Source: Silene latifolia
Taxonomy: Eukaryota; Streptophyta; Magnoliopsida; Caryophyllales; Caryophyllaceae
Length of the DNA: 64,000 nucleotides
Assembly (NCBI RefSeq): GCF_048544455.1
Contig: NC_133534.1
Coordinates: forward strand, 91,603,637-91,667,636
Direction of reading: 5' to 3'
The notes below the pieces were generated by a model, which saw nothing but the letters and a program-made list of their open reading frames with translations, was not told the origin of the DNA and ran no database searches. The translations under genes and the position numbers were made by a program. Shown one piece after another: positions 11,558-22,951 of this stretch (positions are counted from its first letter, which is position 1; each line of letters opens with the position of its first letter).

Positions 11558-14500
11558 ATGACTCGAACTTGGATGAATGCTGCAAATATGAGTGACCTCA
11601 ACTATACGGATGGTTTAGCTGAATTTTATGAAGTCGTTGCGAACAATTTAAAAGGTTCTTCTAGTATTCCATGTCCTTGTGAAAGATGTGGTAATATTAG
11701 GTATATGGCTTTTCTGGACGTTAAAATACACCTAGAAAAGTGGAGATTTAGTCGATCCTATACACGTTGGATTTTTCATGGGGAACCATTAGAGGACGAG
11801 AATAGCTTTGAAGAAGATGATGTTGAGGTATACGAAAGGCTTACGGATGATCCTGAGTTTGCCGAATTTTTTGAGTTGGAAGAGTTGGAAGCAGACAAGT
11901 TGAATGTTGGGTCTATAGATAATGAAGAGAATGATGATGAGTCGAATGCTTTTCAAGATTTAGGTGATGACAGTATTAATTGGGATGACCTTAACAACAT
12001 GTATGAGAAGTTGTGTGAGTCTAAAGCACCTATGTATCCTGGTTGTAAGTTCACAAAAATGTCGGCTGTGGTGAAGTTGTATAATATCAAGGGGGCAAAT
12101 GGGGTGAGTGACACGTGTTTCACTAGTTTTTTAGCCTTGATAAATGAGTTGCTTCCAGATGGTAATGTTCTACCTGTTAAGATATATGAGGCTAAAAAAC
12201 TAATAAAAGGAGTGAGTATGAAATATGAGAAAATACATGCATGTCCAAATGATTGCATATTGTATCGGAAATTATATCAAAACTTAACCAATTGTCCTAA
12301 ATGTTTAGAGTGGCGTTATAAGGATAAGGAAGGGATCCCGGCTAAGGTGTTGTGGTATTTTCCAGTGATACCAAGATTCATAAGGATTTATACGAATAGC
12401 GTTGATTCAAAAATGTTAACTTGGCATGAAACTGGAAGAATAAATTATGGAAAGCTAAGACACCCGGCAGATGGTATGCAATGGAAATCGTTTGACGCTA
12501 AGTATCCCGAGTTCGGCAATGAACCTAGAAACTTACATCTAGCGCTATCCACTGATGGAATGAACCCACACGGAAACATGAGTAGCCAACATAGTACTTG
12601 GCCAGTAGTGTTGGCTATTTATAACTTACCTCCATATGTGTGCATGAAATAAAAGTATTTGATGTTGTCGTTGTTAATTTCCCGCCCTAAACAACCTGGA
12701 AATAATATAGATGTCTATTTGGAACCTCTTCTAGATGATTTACGAATGTTGTGGGATAGTGGGATAGAAGTATTTGATGCATATAAGAACGAAACTTTCA
12801 ATTTGAGAGCGATGTTATTGTGTACAATATCTGACTATCCGGCTTATGGTAACCTTTCTGGGCACACAGTTCATGGGAAAGAGGCTTGTCCATTGTGTGG
12901 GGAGGATATCGAGTCTGAATACTTGAACTCTTCTCGTAAGTATGTGTATATGGGAAATAGGAGGTTCTTGTATCATGACCATTGTTATCGCAAGATGCAG
13001 AAAGCATTCAATGGAAGACAAGAACTTCGTCAACCTCCTAGAATTTTGAGTGGGCATGAAGTTTATCAGAAAGTAAAGCATATTGAGATAGATTATGGGA
13101 AGAAGAGGCTCTAAATTGTCTACTCGTAGGTATAAGAAAAGATCCATATTTTTGATAAACTTCCATATTGGCCTGACCTGGAGGTCAAGCATTGCCTCGA
13201 TTTCATGCACATTGAGAAAAATATCTGTGATAATATTATCAATACCCTTCTGAATGTTCCCGGTAAAACAAAGGATAACGCCGCAGCTAGGGAAGATATG
13301 AAAATGATGGGTATTAGGCAAGAGTTGGCACCACAGAAGAGAGGTAATCGTATTTTTACCGCCAAAAGCTTATACCCTTTCACGGAATGAGTAAAAAGAG
13401 TTATGTGCATGCTTGAATGCAATTAAAGTGCCACATGGTTATTCGTCGAACATCAAAAACCTAGTGTCGATGCAAGACCTAAAACTCACCTGGTTAAAGT
13501 CACATGATTGTCACACTTTGATGCAACAATTACTACCTGTGGCTATTCGTTCCATTTTACCTGAAAAGGTAAGATATGCTATAACTAGATTCTGTCTCTT
13601 CTTCCAGTCCATATGCGAGAAAGTCATCGATCCCGATGACGCGGATTCATTGCAGGACCTCGTTGTAACCTCTCTTTGTAAGTTGGAAATGTATTTTCCA
13701 CCCTCTTTCTTCACTATCATGATTCATCTGACCATTCACTTGGTTAGGGAGATTTTGTACCTTGGGCCCGTGTACTTGAGATACCAGTATCCTTTCGAAA
13801 GTGATGAAAGTCTACAAGGACTATACATCTAATCGGTATCGTCCGGAAGGTTGTATTGCTGAACGCGCTATTTTAAACGAAGCTCTTTCATATTGTTACA
13901 CTCATCTCTCCCTTGAGGAGTTGATTGGCGTTCCTAAGAATCATCATAGTGACTGGATGACCGAAAAAGGTATTAGGGGCCGGGTTGAAAAAATTGTGAC
14001 ACGTGAAATGTTGCATTTAGCACATACCTATGTGTTAAACAACGAAGATGGGGTACAACCTTATATTCAACAACACAAAGATGAGCTCAAATACGATCAC
14101 CCAAACAAGACCAAGAAGTGGATTGCAAACGAGCATACGAAGACGTTTGGAGAGTGGTTTAGGAATATTGTCTTAGAGTATACGAATCAAACTGGTGATG
14201 ACATCTCTCCTAGGTTACTACGTCTTGGTTTAGGTCCAAATGCCAGGGTCACCTTTTACAGCAGTTTTGCCATTAATGGATATACATTTTACACCCGCGA
14301 GCAAGATGAGTTGAGCACAATGCAAAATAGTGGTGTGAGTTCTGAATTTGAAGCAATGCACTTTGCTACTTCAAAAGATAAAAAGCCTATTTGGGCAAAA
14401 TGCCTTTATTATGGTGTTATTCAAGAAATATTGGTATTAGATTACATTGATTTCACAATGCCTTTGTTTCGATGTAACTGGGTTGATAACAACATCCACT

Positions 14501-14862
14501 GTGTCCGAAAGGATAAGATGGGATTTACGTTGGTCAATCTGGGTAAGGTTGGCAATAATAAGGATGATCCTTTCATAATGGCATCCCAAGCTAAACAAGT
14601 GTTCTATGTCACCGATCCTATGGATAAGAAGTGGTCTGTTGTACTGTCTATAAGGAGTAGAAGGAGTAGTGCATCCGATAATGGTGATGATGATCAGGAT
14701 GTCGTTTTTAAGGGAATGGATCACTCTACCACTGTATCTTATTTCGACGATGTTGACATTGATCATGAGGACACTGAAAGCATCTATATGCGTGATGACC
14801 ATGGTGAAGGTATTTGGGTTAACGAAGAAACTATGACATCCAAGAAACGTCCCCGATCCTGA
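11558..14862 (+). pseudogene. CACTA TNPD/TNP2-like transposase, interrupted by a stop and frameshifts
   Basis: The transposase that cuts and joins CACTA ends. In order: a transposase-associated N-terminal domain with a Cys motif (PCPCERCGNIR), an acidic linker, the Transposase_21/TNP2 core (LALSTDGMNPHGNMSSQHST, then CPLCGEDI), a DUF4218-like part (KSHDCHTLMQQLLPVAIR) and a DUF4216-like C-terminus (YYGVIQEILVLDY). Breaks seen: TAA at 12650-12652, where a Gln CAA is the obvious ancestor; a frame change between 13114 and about 13150; a stop at 13388-13390; and another frame change near 13830. The ATG at 11558 is chosen because a TAG splice acceptor at 11551-11553 lies just upstream. A donor near 11317 (ATCAG then GTATATA) suggests a 5' UTR intron. 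Not functional as read. Confidence 0.88.
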
Positions 14863-15244
14863 GATGGTCTATAATGTAAGTTATTAGCTTTTATTTTTAT
14901 TTTTATTTTTTAAATATATATATCTTCCTTTTAGTTTTTTTTTTTTTTTTTTGTTTTTTTTTTTTAAAATAACTATCTCCACTGAATAGATTTGCATTTA
15001 GGAACTACATATTTAATACAAACGTAAAGCACTAATACTCTCAACGCTACTTATACAATAGTACTGGAAATCTTACAAGACCACAGGGTTACACATTACC
15101 TTTATTTAAGTTGCCTTTTCATACAGGCTCACGACACTGCTTATGATAGGTAGATACAGAGACACACAGTTTGACACTCAACAAATAACACACGACGTTG
15201 CTTGGAATTTTCAGCCATAGACGCAGACACATTTTGTAGGGGTT
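14863..15244. other. AT-rich spacer downstream of the TNPD gene
   Basis: Non-coding, with runs of T near 14936-14965. On the minus strand AATAAA (15101-15106) lies about 140 bases past the stop of the antisense XS-domain ORF and could be its poly(A) signal. Confidence 0.4.
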
Positions 15245-15718
15245 TTAGGGGTACATTGCTTGGAAAACAGCCACAACCTGGTTGTAGGCATCGACGCTTT
15301 CTGACCTAGCTGACTGCTGCCAATCAAAGATGGTCGCATACGGCACTTGTACATAGTTCACGGTAATCTTCAGAAGCTCGGCATCCTCGTCTGTGGCTAC
15401 CCAGAGGTATGGTTTGAGTGTTGATCTATTCGGAGCATTCCGGTCGTTCTCGCCATGGCCTCCGAGTTGAAACCTCATGTCAAGCTTAAATGCGATTCTC
15501 GCATGTGCAGGTGATGTTCCAAACTGAATGAGTAGACTCCCTTTGAATCCCCATGGCCCCCATTGTGGCTTAATTTTGCTGACCGAGTATCCCAGCTCAA
15601 TAAGCGTATTCCTCAAAGGATTAAAGCTTTTGGCAGCAAATTTTCCATTGTCTATATCTATGTGTCCTGGGGCATTCATCAGGACACAGTGATATGGACG
15701 ACCAACATTTTGAGTCAT
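15245..15718 (-). CDS. XS-domain-like protein encoded antisense inside the CACTA element
   Basis: An intact 157-residue ORF, ATG at 15718 and TAA at 15245, on the strand opposite to both transposon genes. The pattern matches the XS domain, an RNA-binding fold named after rice gene X and SGS3 and also found in FDM proteins. It has an opening hydrophobic strand (HCVLMNAPG), then LRNTLIELGY, KIKPQWGPWGFKGSLLIQF, an F-x-L stretch, the GHG motif (GGHGENDRN) and a closing LKPYLWVATDEDAELL. There is no zinc finger or coiled coil, so it is a single-domain form, shorter than SGS3 or FDM proteins. A TATA-like box sits 83 bases upstream and AATAAA about 140 bases downstream. Its open frame contrasts with the broken genes around it. 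Family assignment is by eye; a function against or within RNA silencing is only inferred. Confidence 0.65.
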   Translation of the reverse strand: MTQNVGRPYHCVLMNAPGHIDIDNGKFAAKSFNPLRNTLIELGYSVSKIKPQWGPWGFKGSLLIQFGTSPAHARIAFKLDMRFQLGGHGENDRNAPNRSTLKPYLWVATDEDAELLKITVNYVQVPYATIFDWQQSARSESVDAYNQVVAVFQAMYP

Positions 15719-15800
15719 TTTCAGACCAGTAATTTGATGGTTTATTTGTGAGTTGTGGGGAGCTAATGGATCCTGAGCTAATGGGATGCCTCTTTTCTGA

Positions 15801-15808
15801 ATTTATAG
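15801..15808 (-). promoter_or_regulatory. TATA-like box for the antisense XS-domain ORF
   Basis: CTATAAAT on the minus strand, 83 bases upstream of the ATG at 15718. This spacing would leave a 5' UTR of about 50 bases. Confidence 0.4.
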
Positions 15809-16116
15809 CAAGTTTGAGATGTGTTGCTGGAGTGTATGTATGTTGTCTTTAGCTTTTGGTAGCTTTAAAAAGCCAATAGAAGCAATGGTCATTGTTAAAG
15901 ATTCCCAAATTTGGCATGGTAAATCCTGTAGATATGCAGTATGCATGCTGTTGTTGTTGTCTTATTTTCTTGCTCTTATTATTAGATGTGGATGCTGTTG
16001 TTGAAATTGCTGATTAATGTTGTTGTTTCTGCTGTTACAGTTATGATGTTGCTGTATTGTTACAGGTTTGGACTGTAATGCAATTACAGTAATTTAAAAA
16101 AAAAAAAAAAGAGTTA

Positions 16117-16432
16117 AACAATAACAATGGTTATATTGACATTACCCGTTGTTATTACTTTCAACAACGGGTTATAACACAGGAACCGTTGTTATTGGTC
16201 TTATTAGATTAAAAAAAATGAGATAGGAGGTGACAACGGTTGTAGTACTTCTACCCGTTGTCATTGCTTTTTTTAGACATTTCATTTTGGCGCAAATTGG
16301 GTGAAAATATATTACAACGGGTATATTTTAACCGTTGTAATAAAGTAATGACAACGGTTGACTTTCATTGACCCGTTGTTATTAACATATCACAACGGTT
16401 TTGTTTTAAGGACTCGTTGTTAATAGTTTGTC
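16117..16432. repeat. Internal array of the CACTA subterminal repeat
   Basis: AACAATGGTTAT, ACCCGTTGTTATT, CAACGGTTG and related units in both orientations, the same motif as the two terminal arrays but in the middle of the element. It lies directly upstream of the second gene, just as the 5' array lies upstream of TNPD. Confidence 0.8.
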
Positions 16433-16889
16433 TTAATAAAAAAAACTAATTTACAAACACATACAGGTATACAGCATACCACACAAACACACACAACAGT
16501 TCCACCGTTGGTATCCTGAGTTTATTCTCTCTCCCCCGCTTTCTACATTCTCGTTGCGGCCGTCGCCCAGTTTCTGACACCCATATTCCGTCGCCTTCCC
16601 TTATCATCCTGCTCGTTCTCTTTATCATCATCATCATCAGGTATGTTCACTTTTGTGTTTCGTCATTAGGGTTTTAAGATCATCTTTTTTGTTTTTCATC
16701 TGTTTGTTTTTCGTCTTCTTTGTTATCTTTATCATCCCGCATCATCTACTTCATTCCTCTTATTAGGGTTTTAGGATTTTAGAAGCTCAAACTGTTGTTT
16801 TAAATTTTCATTCCTCTTTAGGGTTTTAGATACTGTGCATGTCGTCGTTCATTTCCTATTTTATTCATATTTAGGGTTTTAGGATTATC

Positions 16890-19800
16890 ATGGGTGAAAA
16901 ACGGAAAAGAAGTCAAAAGGATAATAAGCCTGGGATAATAAGCCTGGGATAATAAGCCTGGTGAGAGGGGTGCTACGAAGTGCCCTGCAGCCCTTGCAAC
17001 TATAGCGGCTAAACAGCCACTTAGTATAACATGGAATGCGAAGCGTTTCCCTACTGGTCCAAATGCGAAGGATTTATCCACTTGGATTCGATGTTGCACA
17101 AGACAGTCTGTGCCTATCCATTTAGATGAAATTAGGAATTTGAATCCAAAATTGGCGCAGTTATTCTTGGATCGTATAAAGGTATGATAACTTATGTAGC
17201 GAAACAACATTTTATTTTGGAGGTAAATTGAATGCTATGTAAATTGAATGATGATATGATGATGCAGGAAGCCTTTGATATTGCTGAATACTATGATAAG
17301 TATCTAATACAGAAGGCAGGGGGTGTCTTAAGGCAGTGGAAGTGTGACGTTGGTAAGTATTAGTTGTATGTGGACAAGGAGACGGGGGAGATGCGTAAGA
17401 GCCCACCGTCAAACAAGTGTCCCCCCATCACTCAGGAACAATGGGATCTTTTCAAAGCGATTCGAGCTAGTGAGAAGTTTGAGGTTAAGTATCCTCGCCT
17501 TTTAATGATTTACCTATCATTTTTTTAATTAATGAGTTCTCTATAATTTTTTTATTATCTCATCTACTTGCGCTTTTATATAATTTGAAGGCCGTTAGCA
17601 AAAGAAATCATGCTAACATTTCATGCAAGAAGGGGAAATGGTATGGTTCTCGAGGCGGTTACAGATTAATAGAAGACCAAGTCATAAGTAGCATGCATCC
17701 CCCTGTTTATTTGATTTTTTTAATCACACTTGGACTTGATACACATTTATATATATAACCGTTACCATGTTAATGTGTAGGTGGCAAAGGGAGTGACCGA
17801 CTTGAATCGGCACGTAACTTATAAAGAAGGGCACACGCCTAAAGGATCCCAGTCGTGTGACAAATATGATCAGGAAGTGTTGGCCAACATAGTAAGCATT
17901 ATTTTATTAAGACGAGTTCATTACTAACTTTATTTTTTTAGTCACAAATATAATTTGAAGTTTATTTAATATATTATAGGAGAAGGTATTGAAGGAGGTA
18001 CAAGAAGGGAAATTCACTCCCAATGGTCGTGATGACGTTCTTGCTAGAGCGATCGGCCGACCCGAACATACAGGTCGATTGAGGGGCGTCCAGTTACATG
18101 TTGGAGGCACGAAATATTATGGGACAACTGCCCCGAAAAAGAAGAAAAGGAAGGCTAAGGCTGAGAAGGCTGACATGGTACCATTTATTCTATTATTTTC
18201 ATTTAAGTTCACGTGTTATTGTTTTAAACAAATTGCTTAAACATTACATTTTTGGCACGCAGGTTCAGTTATTGGCATCCGTGATACTAAAGATGAATTC
18301 TGGAGGCAAGCCTTCCGAAGAAGAATTGAAGATGATGGAGGGTGTCATTAAAGGGGGTAAGGTACAACAAATTGGTCAAGAGGCCGAGAACACTACTACC
18401 TTGGCAATACATGAGGAGGAAGTATCGGTCAACGAGATTCAGAAAGATCGGTACCTCTACGCTTCTGAAGTTTTAACAACTAAAGCCGATAAGGTAAATA
18501 TATGACTTCCTTATTTTTCTTTTCTTTTTTTGGGTAAGATCAAGGGGTGTGTTCCCTGCCAGCTCTAATGCTATAACTTCTGACATCGTGCCATTGGTTA
18601 ATTTTATTAGGTAAATGAGTCTGAAAAGGGGACGCAACTTGCGTTATCCGCCACAGCTGACAATAATCAGGGGATGCAACTTGAGAAGACAACTGATGAA
18701 AAACAGCAGCATACATCCCCTTCAAATCAGTTCCCAGTTTTCGGCAAGGTATGCATGAAGTCGTTATTAGTGAAATTCATATGAATTCTATTAAATTTTG
18801 GGATATAATATATAATGTATGTGTATTCCTCGGGCCATAAACAGGAAGGTAGTTATTCTTACTGACCCTAATTCCGCGAAACCTGTGCGTGTTGGCCGGG
18901 GTCTCTTAGACTTGCCCACCAAATCAGCGGAAACTTTATTGGTTCATGGCGAATCACTTTTGCCGAATCATAGAAAAGTGGAGATAACTCAAGTCTTTGA
19001 AGGCCATGAAAAATTTCAACTGCCCGTCCCAGTTCGTGACGACATTACCATTCTGGCAAATGCGGTTGGAAGTTTCATCCAAAGGCCTAATTCTCACATC
19101 TTTCTGGCTCGTTCGTCTCCGCCTCAACCGAAAGCAGTTGGGGTTAGAAAAATACCTTTATATGTTAAATTTTTATATGTTAAATGTTCTTATATGTTCA
19201 ATTTATATGTCGATTTTTTTTTGTAGGGAACAAAAAACACGGATAAGCCGGATAAGCCTAAGTCCCCAAACATGCCAATTACCTCGTCGAAACAACAATT
19301 TGATGAGGTATTTAATTAACTTCTCCATTTTTTTAAAAACCTCTCTTTATTTATATTTTTTCTGTATTTCTAAAAAGCATGGAAATTTTGTGTAGGGCAC
19401 AAAAAAGACGGATAAGCCTAAGTCCCCAGACATGCCAACTACCTCGTCGAAACAACAACTTGATGAGATATTTAATTAACTTCTCCATTTTTTTAAAAAC
19501 CTCTCTTTATTTATATTTTTTCTGTATTTCTAAAAAGCATGGAAATTTTGTGTAGGGGACAAAAAAGACGGATAAGCTAAGTCCCCAGACATGCCTACTA
19601 CTGCCTCATCATTGAAAGAGCAAGTTGACGAGGTATTTAGTTAAGTACTCTTTTATTTTTATTACTCCAACTAGGATATGTTACCTTTGGATTTTTTATT
19701 ATTTTATTTATCTACATGTATAGGCTGGTAGTAGCACAAAAAGAGAAAAGCATTATTTCCCCGAACTGAAAGATGTTAGGAGTATAACCTCCACTAATTT

Positions 19801-21183
19801 TTTTGGGAGCGAATACATGAAAAAAGTAAGAACGCTGACGATGAGACAACTGTATTTGGAGGCTAGCCGTCGCATAGCAAACGAGCAATTGATAATTATT
19901 TCGCTCGATAAGATATTTTAGGGATTGAGCGCGAAGCAATTCTGTCATGGGAGCTGCTAGCCATTTGGTCTGGCCTTCTCGAGATTGATGTCCAACACCT
20001 ATTTGTTTGGATGAAGTAAGTTTCTTAATAAATCATTTCATATTCTAATATTCTGACTAGATAGTGTTTTAAATACCGGAATTAATACCGTAATAATGTA
20101 GGTTCTTGAAATCGAGAGTGATCCCCGAGAACAAGATTCCATGTGATAAATACGGATTCCTGTGCCCCTATATTTTATCTATGCATATCACGTTGCTTTC
20201 GTACGAAGATCGGGTAGATTATATTGCTCGGGAATTGGCGACAAACAAAAAGCTCATTTTTGCACCTTATAATGAAATCGGGTAATAAACATATTAATAT
20301 TATGATTCCACCTACAATTGCATTTTCATAACTAATATATGTACTTGTTAATAATGATGATGTCTCTTGATGTAGGAGCCATTGGGTGCTAGCAGCCATC
20401 ATGCCGACCAAGAAGAAAGTTTTTTGGTTGGACTCTTTGCATAGAGAACAAAACGAGACCTTTAAGGGCTTGATTATTAAGTAAGTTTATAATACTGATT
20501 TATTTATAATAACATTAAGTTTTAATTTTTATTTATAGCAAAAAGCTCATTTATGCCCCAAAAATATGTGTTTCTGCCTCCTTTTTTTTTTAAAAAAAAG
20601 GGCCTTTGTGAAGAAAAGAGCTAACGAGGATCAACCCACGAAATATTCTGATAATGGCCCTACTTTTATTACGATAACAGGGGTACGTGCTCAAATACAA
20701 TACCTTAAGTGCAAAAATCTGTCTTTAATAATAATACGTGCACAAATACAATACCTAAAGTGCAAGATTCTGATGTGGGCCTTCTCGTCTCTTCGTTTTT
20801 TATGTAATAATAGGTCCCTCGCCAGCCGGATAGCATACAATGTGGATACTACGTTTGTCGGTTCATGTTGGAGGTTATTATGCGAAGATATATCCTTATT
20901 CCATAAAAGGTTAGTAATTTAATAATGTGTTTATTACTTTTTTTAAATTAGAGCTGATGTTGTCTTGCTTGCTGCTATACCATGATTTTGCTATGCTGAA
21001 TGATGTATGTTGTTACACTAATGAACAACACTAATGCTGCTGTCAATTAATAATGTCTTGTCTTTGTTTTTTCCGCAGTATGTAATCAACGCGCCACAAG
21101 TACCTCAGTACAAAGGGCACCAAATAGACGAGGTAAGGGACTTGTTGGGCAAATACGTCTTAGAACATTGCAATGAAGACTAA
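16890..21183 (+). pseudogene. CACTA second gene: Transposase_24 (Ptta/En/Spm) region plus Ulp1-like C48 protease, broken
   Basis: A multi-exon gene read by joining exons at GT..AG borders. The N-terminal part (about 16890-18510) carries the plant transposase Ptta/En/Spm pattern, with GGYRLIEDQ and then IGRPEHTGRLRGVQ. A middle part holds three near-identical small exons (19227, 19396, 19556). The C-terminus (about 19735-21183) is a Ulp1/C48 cysteine protease with its catalytic residues visible: His in SHWVLAAI (about 20376), Asp in VFWLDSL (about 20425) and Cys in PDSIQCGYYVC (Cys codon 20841-20843). Breaks: a 14-base unit present three times at 16921-16961 shifts the frame soon after the ATG; TAG at 17361-17363 is in frame; the donor of the second repeat exon is AT instead of GT. 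Ulp1-like domains are known in plant CACTA and MULE elements. The first ATG follows a TTTAG acceptor near 16880. Confidence 0.78.
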
Positions 21184-21503
21184 ATGCATGATACTTAGAG
21201 CTTAGATCAGCTTAGTAAATTTTTTGTTGAAGTTAGGGAATGATCTTTGTAGATAGAGCTAGGGGGATGCACAGTTTTAGGAATCTTAGTTCATGTAAAG
21301 TGATCAAATTGTTAGTATGAATTAATCTGAAAGTGAAACAAATTGTAAGTATGATGCTGCTGTTGTGGTTGAATTGTATCTATTGAGTTCTGATGAACCC
21401 AGCTGTGATTTATGTTGCTGCTGATATATGCTCCTGCTGATATATGCAGGATTTTGAATGGCATGAAACAAATTTAATTTTAAAAAAAATTACGAAAATG
21501 TAA

Positions 21504-21950
21504 TAAAAAACGGTTACTAAAACAAAAACCGTTGTAAATACCTTTCCCGCGCATAATATTCAACAACATGTTTTAAAAGAAGAACCGTTGTAAATACCTT
21601 ACCTGCGCATAATATTCAACAACAGGTTTTAAAAGAAGAACCGTTGTTACTAACAATTTCAACAACGGTTATATTCCTTATACCCGTTGTTAAAAGTCTT
21701 CACAATTTTGGTGGGAAAGATACAACAACGGTTTTTTATATTGTAACCGTTGTTATATCTTTCCCACCACAATTTTGTCAAACTTTCCACAATGACTTAC
21801 TCACAACAACGGCGGCTTTTAACCGTTATGAATAATTTCCACAACGGTTTTAGTAAATAACCTAACCGTTGTAAATACCTTTTACAACGGCCGCTTTAAC
21901 AACGTCCGCTTTTTGTTTTAACAACGGTTTTTACCCGTTGTTATAGCCTG
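21504..21950. repeat. 3' subterminal repeat array of the CACTA element
   Basis: A dense run of ACAACGGTT and AACCGTTGT units up to the element's right end, including a local tandem duplication at about 21540-21640 (CGCGCATAATATTCAACAAC / CTGCGCATAATATTCAACAA). Confidence 0.85.
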
Positions 21951-21964
21951 TATCTGTAGTAGTG

Positions 21965-22942
21965 CTAGCTCGAAATTAGGTTTAGATTTTTAGGGTTTAG
22001 GAGTATACTATATTAAAACCCTAATTATTAATATGAATCAACTCATAAGTTGATCAAACATAATTACTAATTATACGTTTAAAATAAAACCATACTCCGT
22101 ATTAAACCGGGCTTATTAAATAAATACTTTTGCTAAAATATTTAAAAGAAACAAAAACATTTTTCAAAAACAATTTTGAAAACATTTTAAGTCGTGTAGT
22201 ATAAACTCAGCATCTCAATGTTATAGTAGAAGAGCTATAACATTGAGCTCTTTTACTAGTAATATTATAGCTGCCAAGCTATAACTTTACCAGTATAAGA
22301 AATTCACCCTTAGTTATCATTCCGAGATAATCACCTATACTATTCTAATCTTCTTAGGAGATCTTCGAGAATAGGCTATTTTATCATCCAAGCTTGATTC
22401 ATCTTTAGACGAACTTCGTCTTCTCATAATGCTTGAATAATTCTTTCATAATCTTGATATTTGATTGAGGCTTGATCACGATATACTTCCATCACAAATC
22501 TTCATAAATACTCGTAATGAATAAGTCCAATCTAAAAGACTAAACAAACAATTACGCGCAACGAGTATATAAAATATAAAGCACTCTTGACATTATCAAA
22601 ACATAAACATATATACTATATGGTTCAACAGTAATAAATGCAGTATTACCATCCAACTCACACCACAGTTTCTATCGGTCCGGATTCTCTCTATTACCTT
22701 TTTCTCCATTACTTGTCTATTACTTATCAATGGACCGAATTGTTTGCGTGACAAAATAAAGAGCTCGGATTAATTTTGGGCGCTTCAATCTCCACCTTAA
22801 TTTTTATACAATAATGATAAATCTAAACCGTTGAATTTTTATTCAAATCAAATCCTACCCATTAATAGGTGATGGAGAGGAGGTAATGGAGATGATCCAT
22901 ATACAGTCGTATTACAGATATGCAAATAAAAATTTTAAGTGC
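21965..22942. other. Intergenic region right of the CACTA element
   Basis: AT-rich, no ORF with a recognisable product. It begins with the right copy of the TSD (CTA). Nothing else firm is visible. Confidence 0.4.
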
Positions 22943-22951
22943 TTTTTTATA

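Larger units (their letters stand above)
10804..21964 (+). mobile_element. CACTA (En/Spm) DNA transposon, 11,161 bp, with TSD CTA
   Basis: The element starts CACTACTACAAAT and ends TGTAGTAGTG, i.e. CACTACTACA in inverted orientation. It is flanked on both sides by CTA (10801-10803 and 21965-21967), the 3-bp duplication expected for CACTA elements. Inside are a TNPD-type transposase gene, an antisense XS-domain ORF, and a second gene with a Transposase_24 region and a Ulp1-like protease. Subterminal arrays of ACAACGGTT/AACCGTTGT lie at both ends, and a third array lies in the middle. Both sense genes are broken. The intact termini mean it may still be mobilised if an active relative exists. 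Confidence 0.93.

Noticed and set aside
22630..22910. Weak inverted similarity (CTATTACC/GGTAATGG) as another MITE
   Set aside because: Short, imperfect and without flanking duplication.
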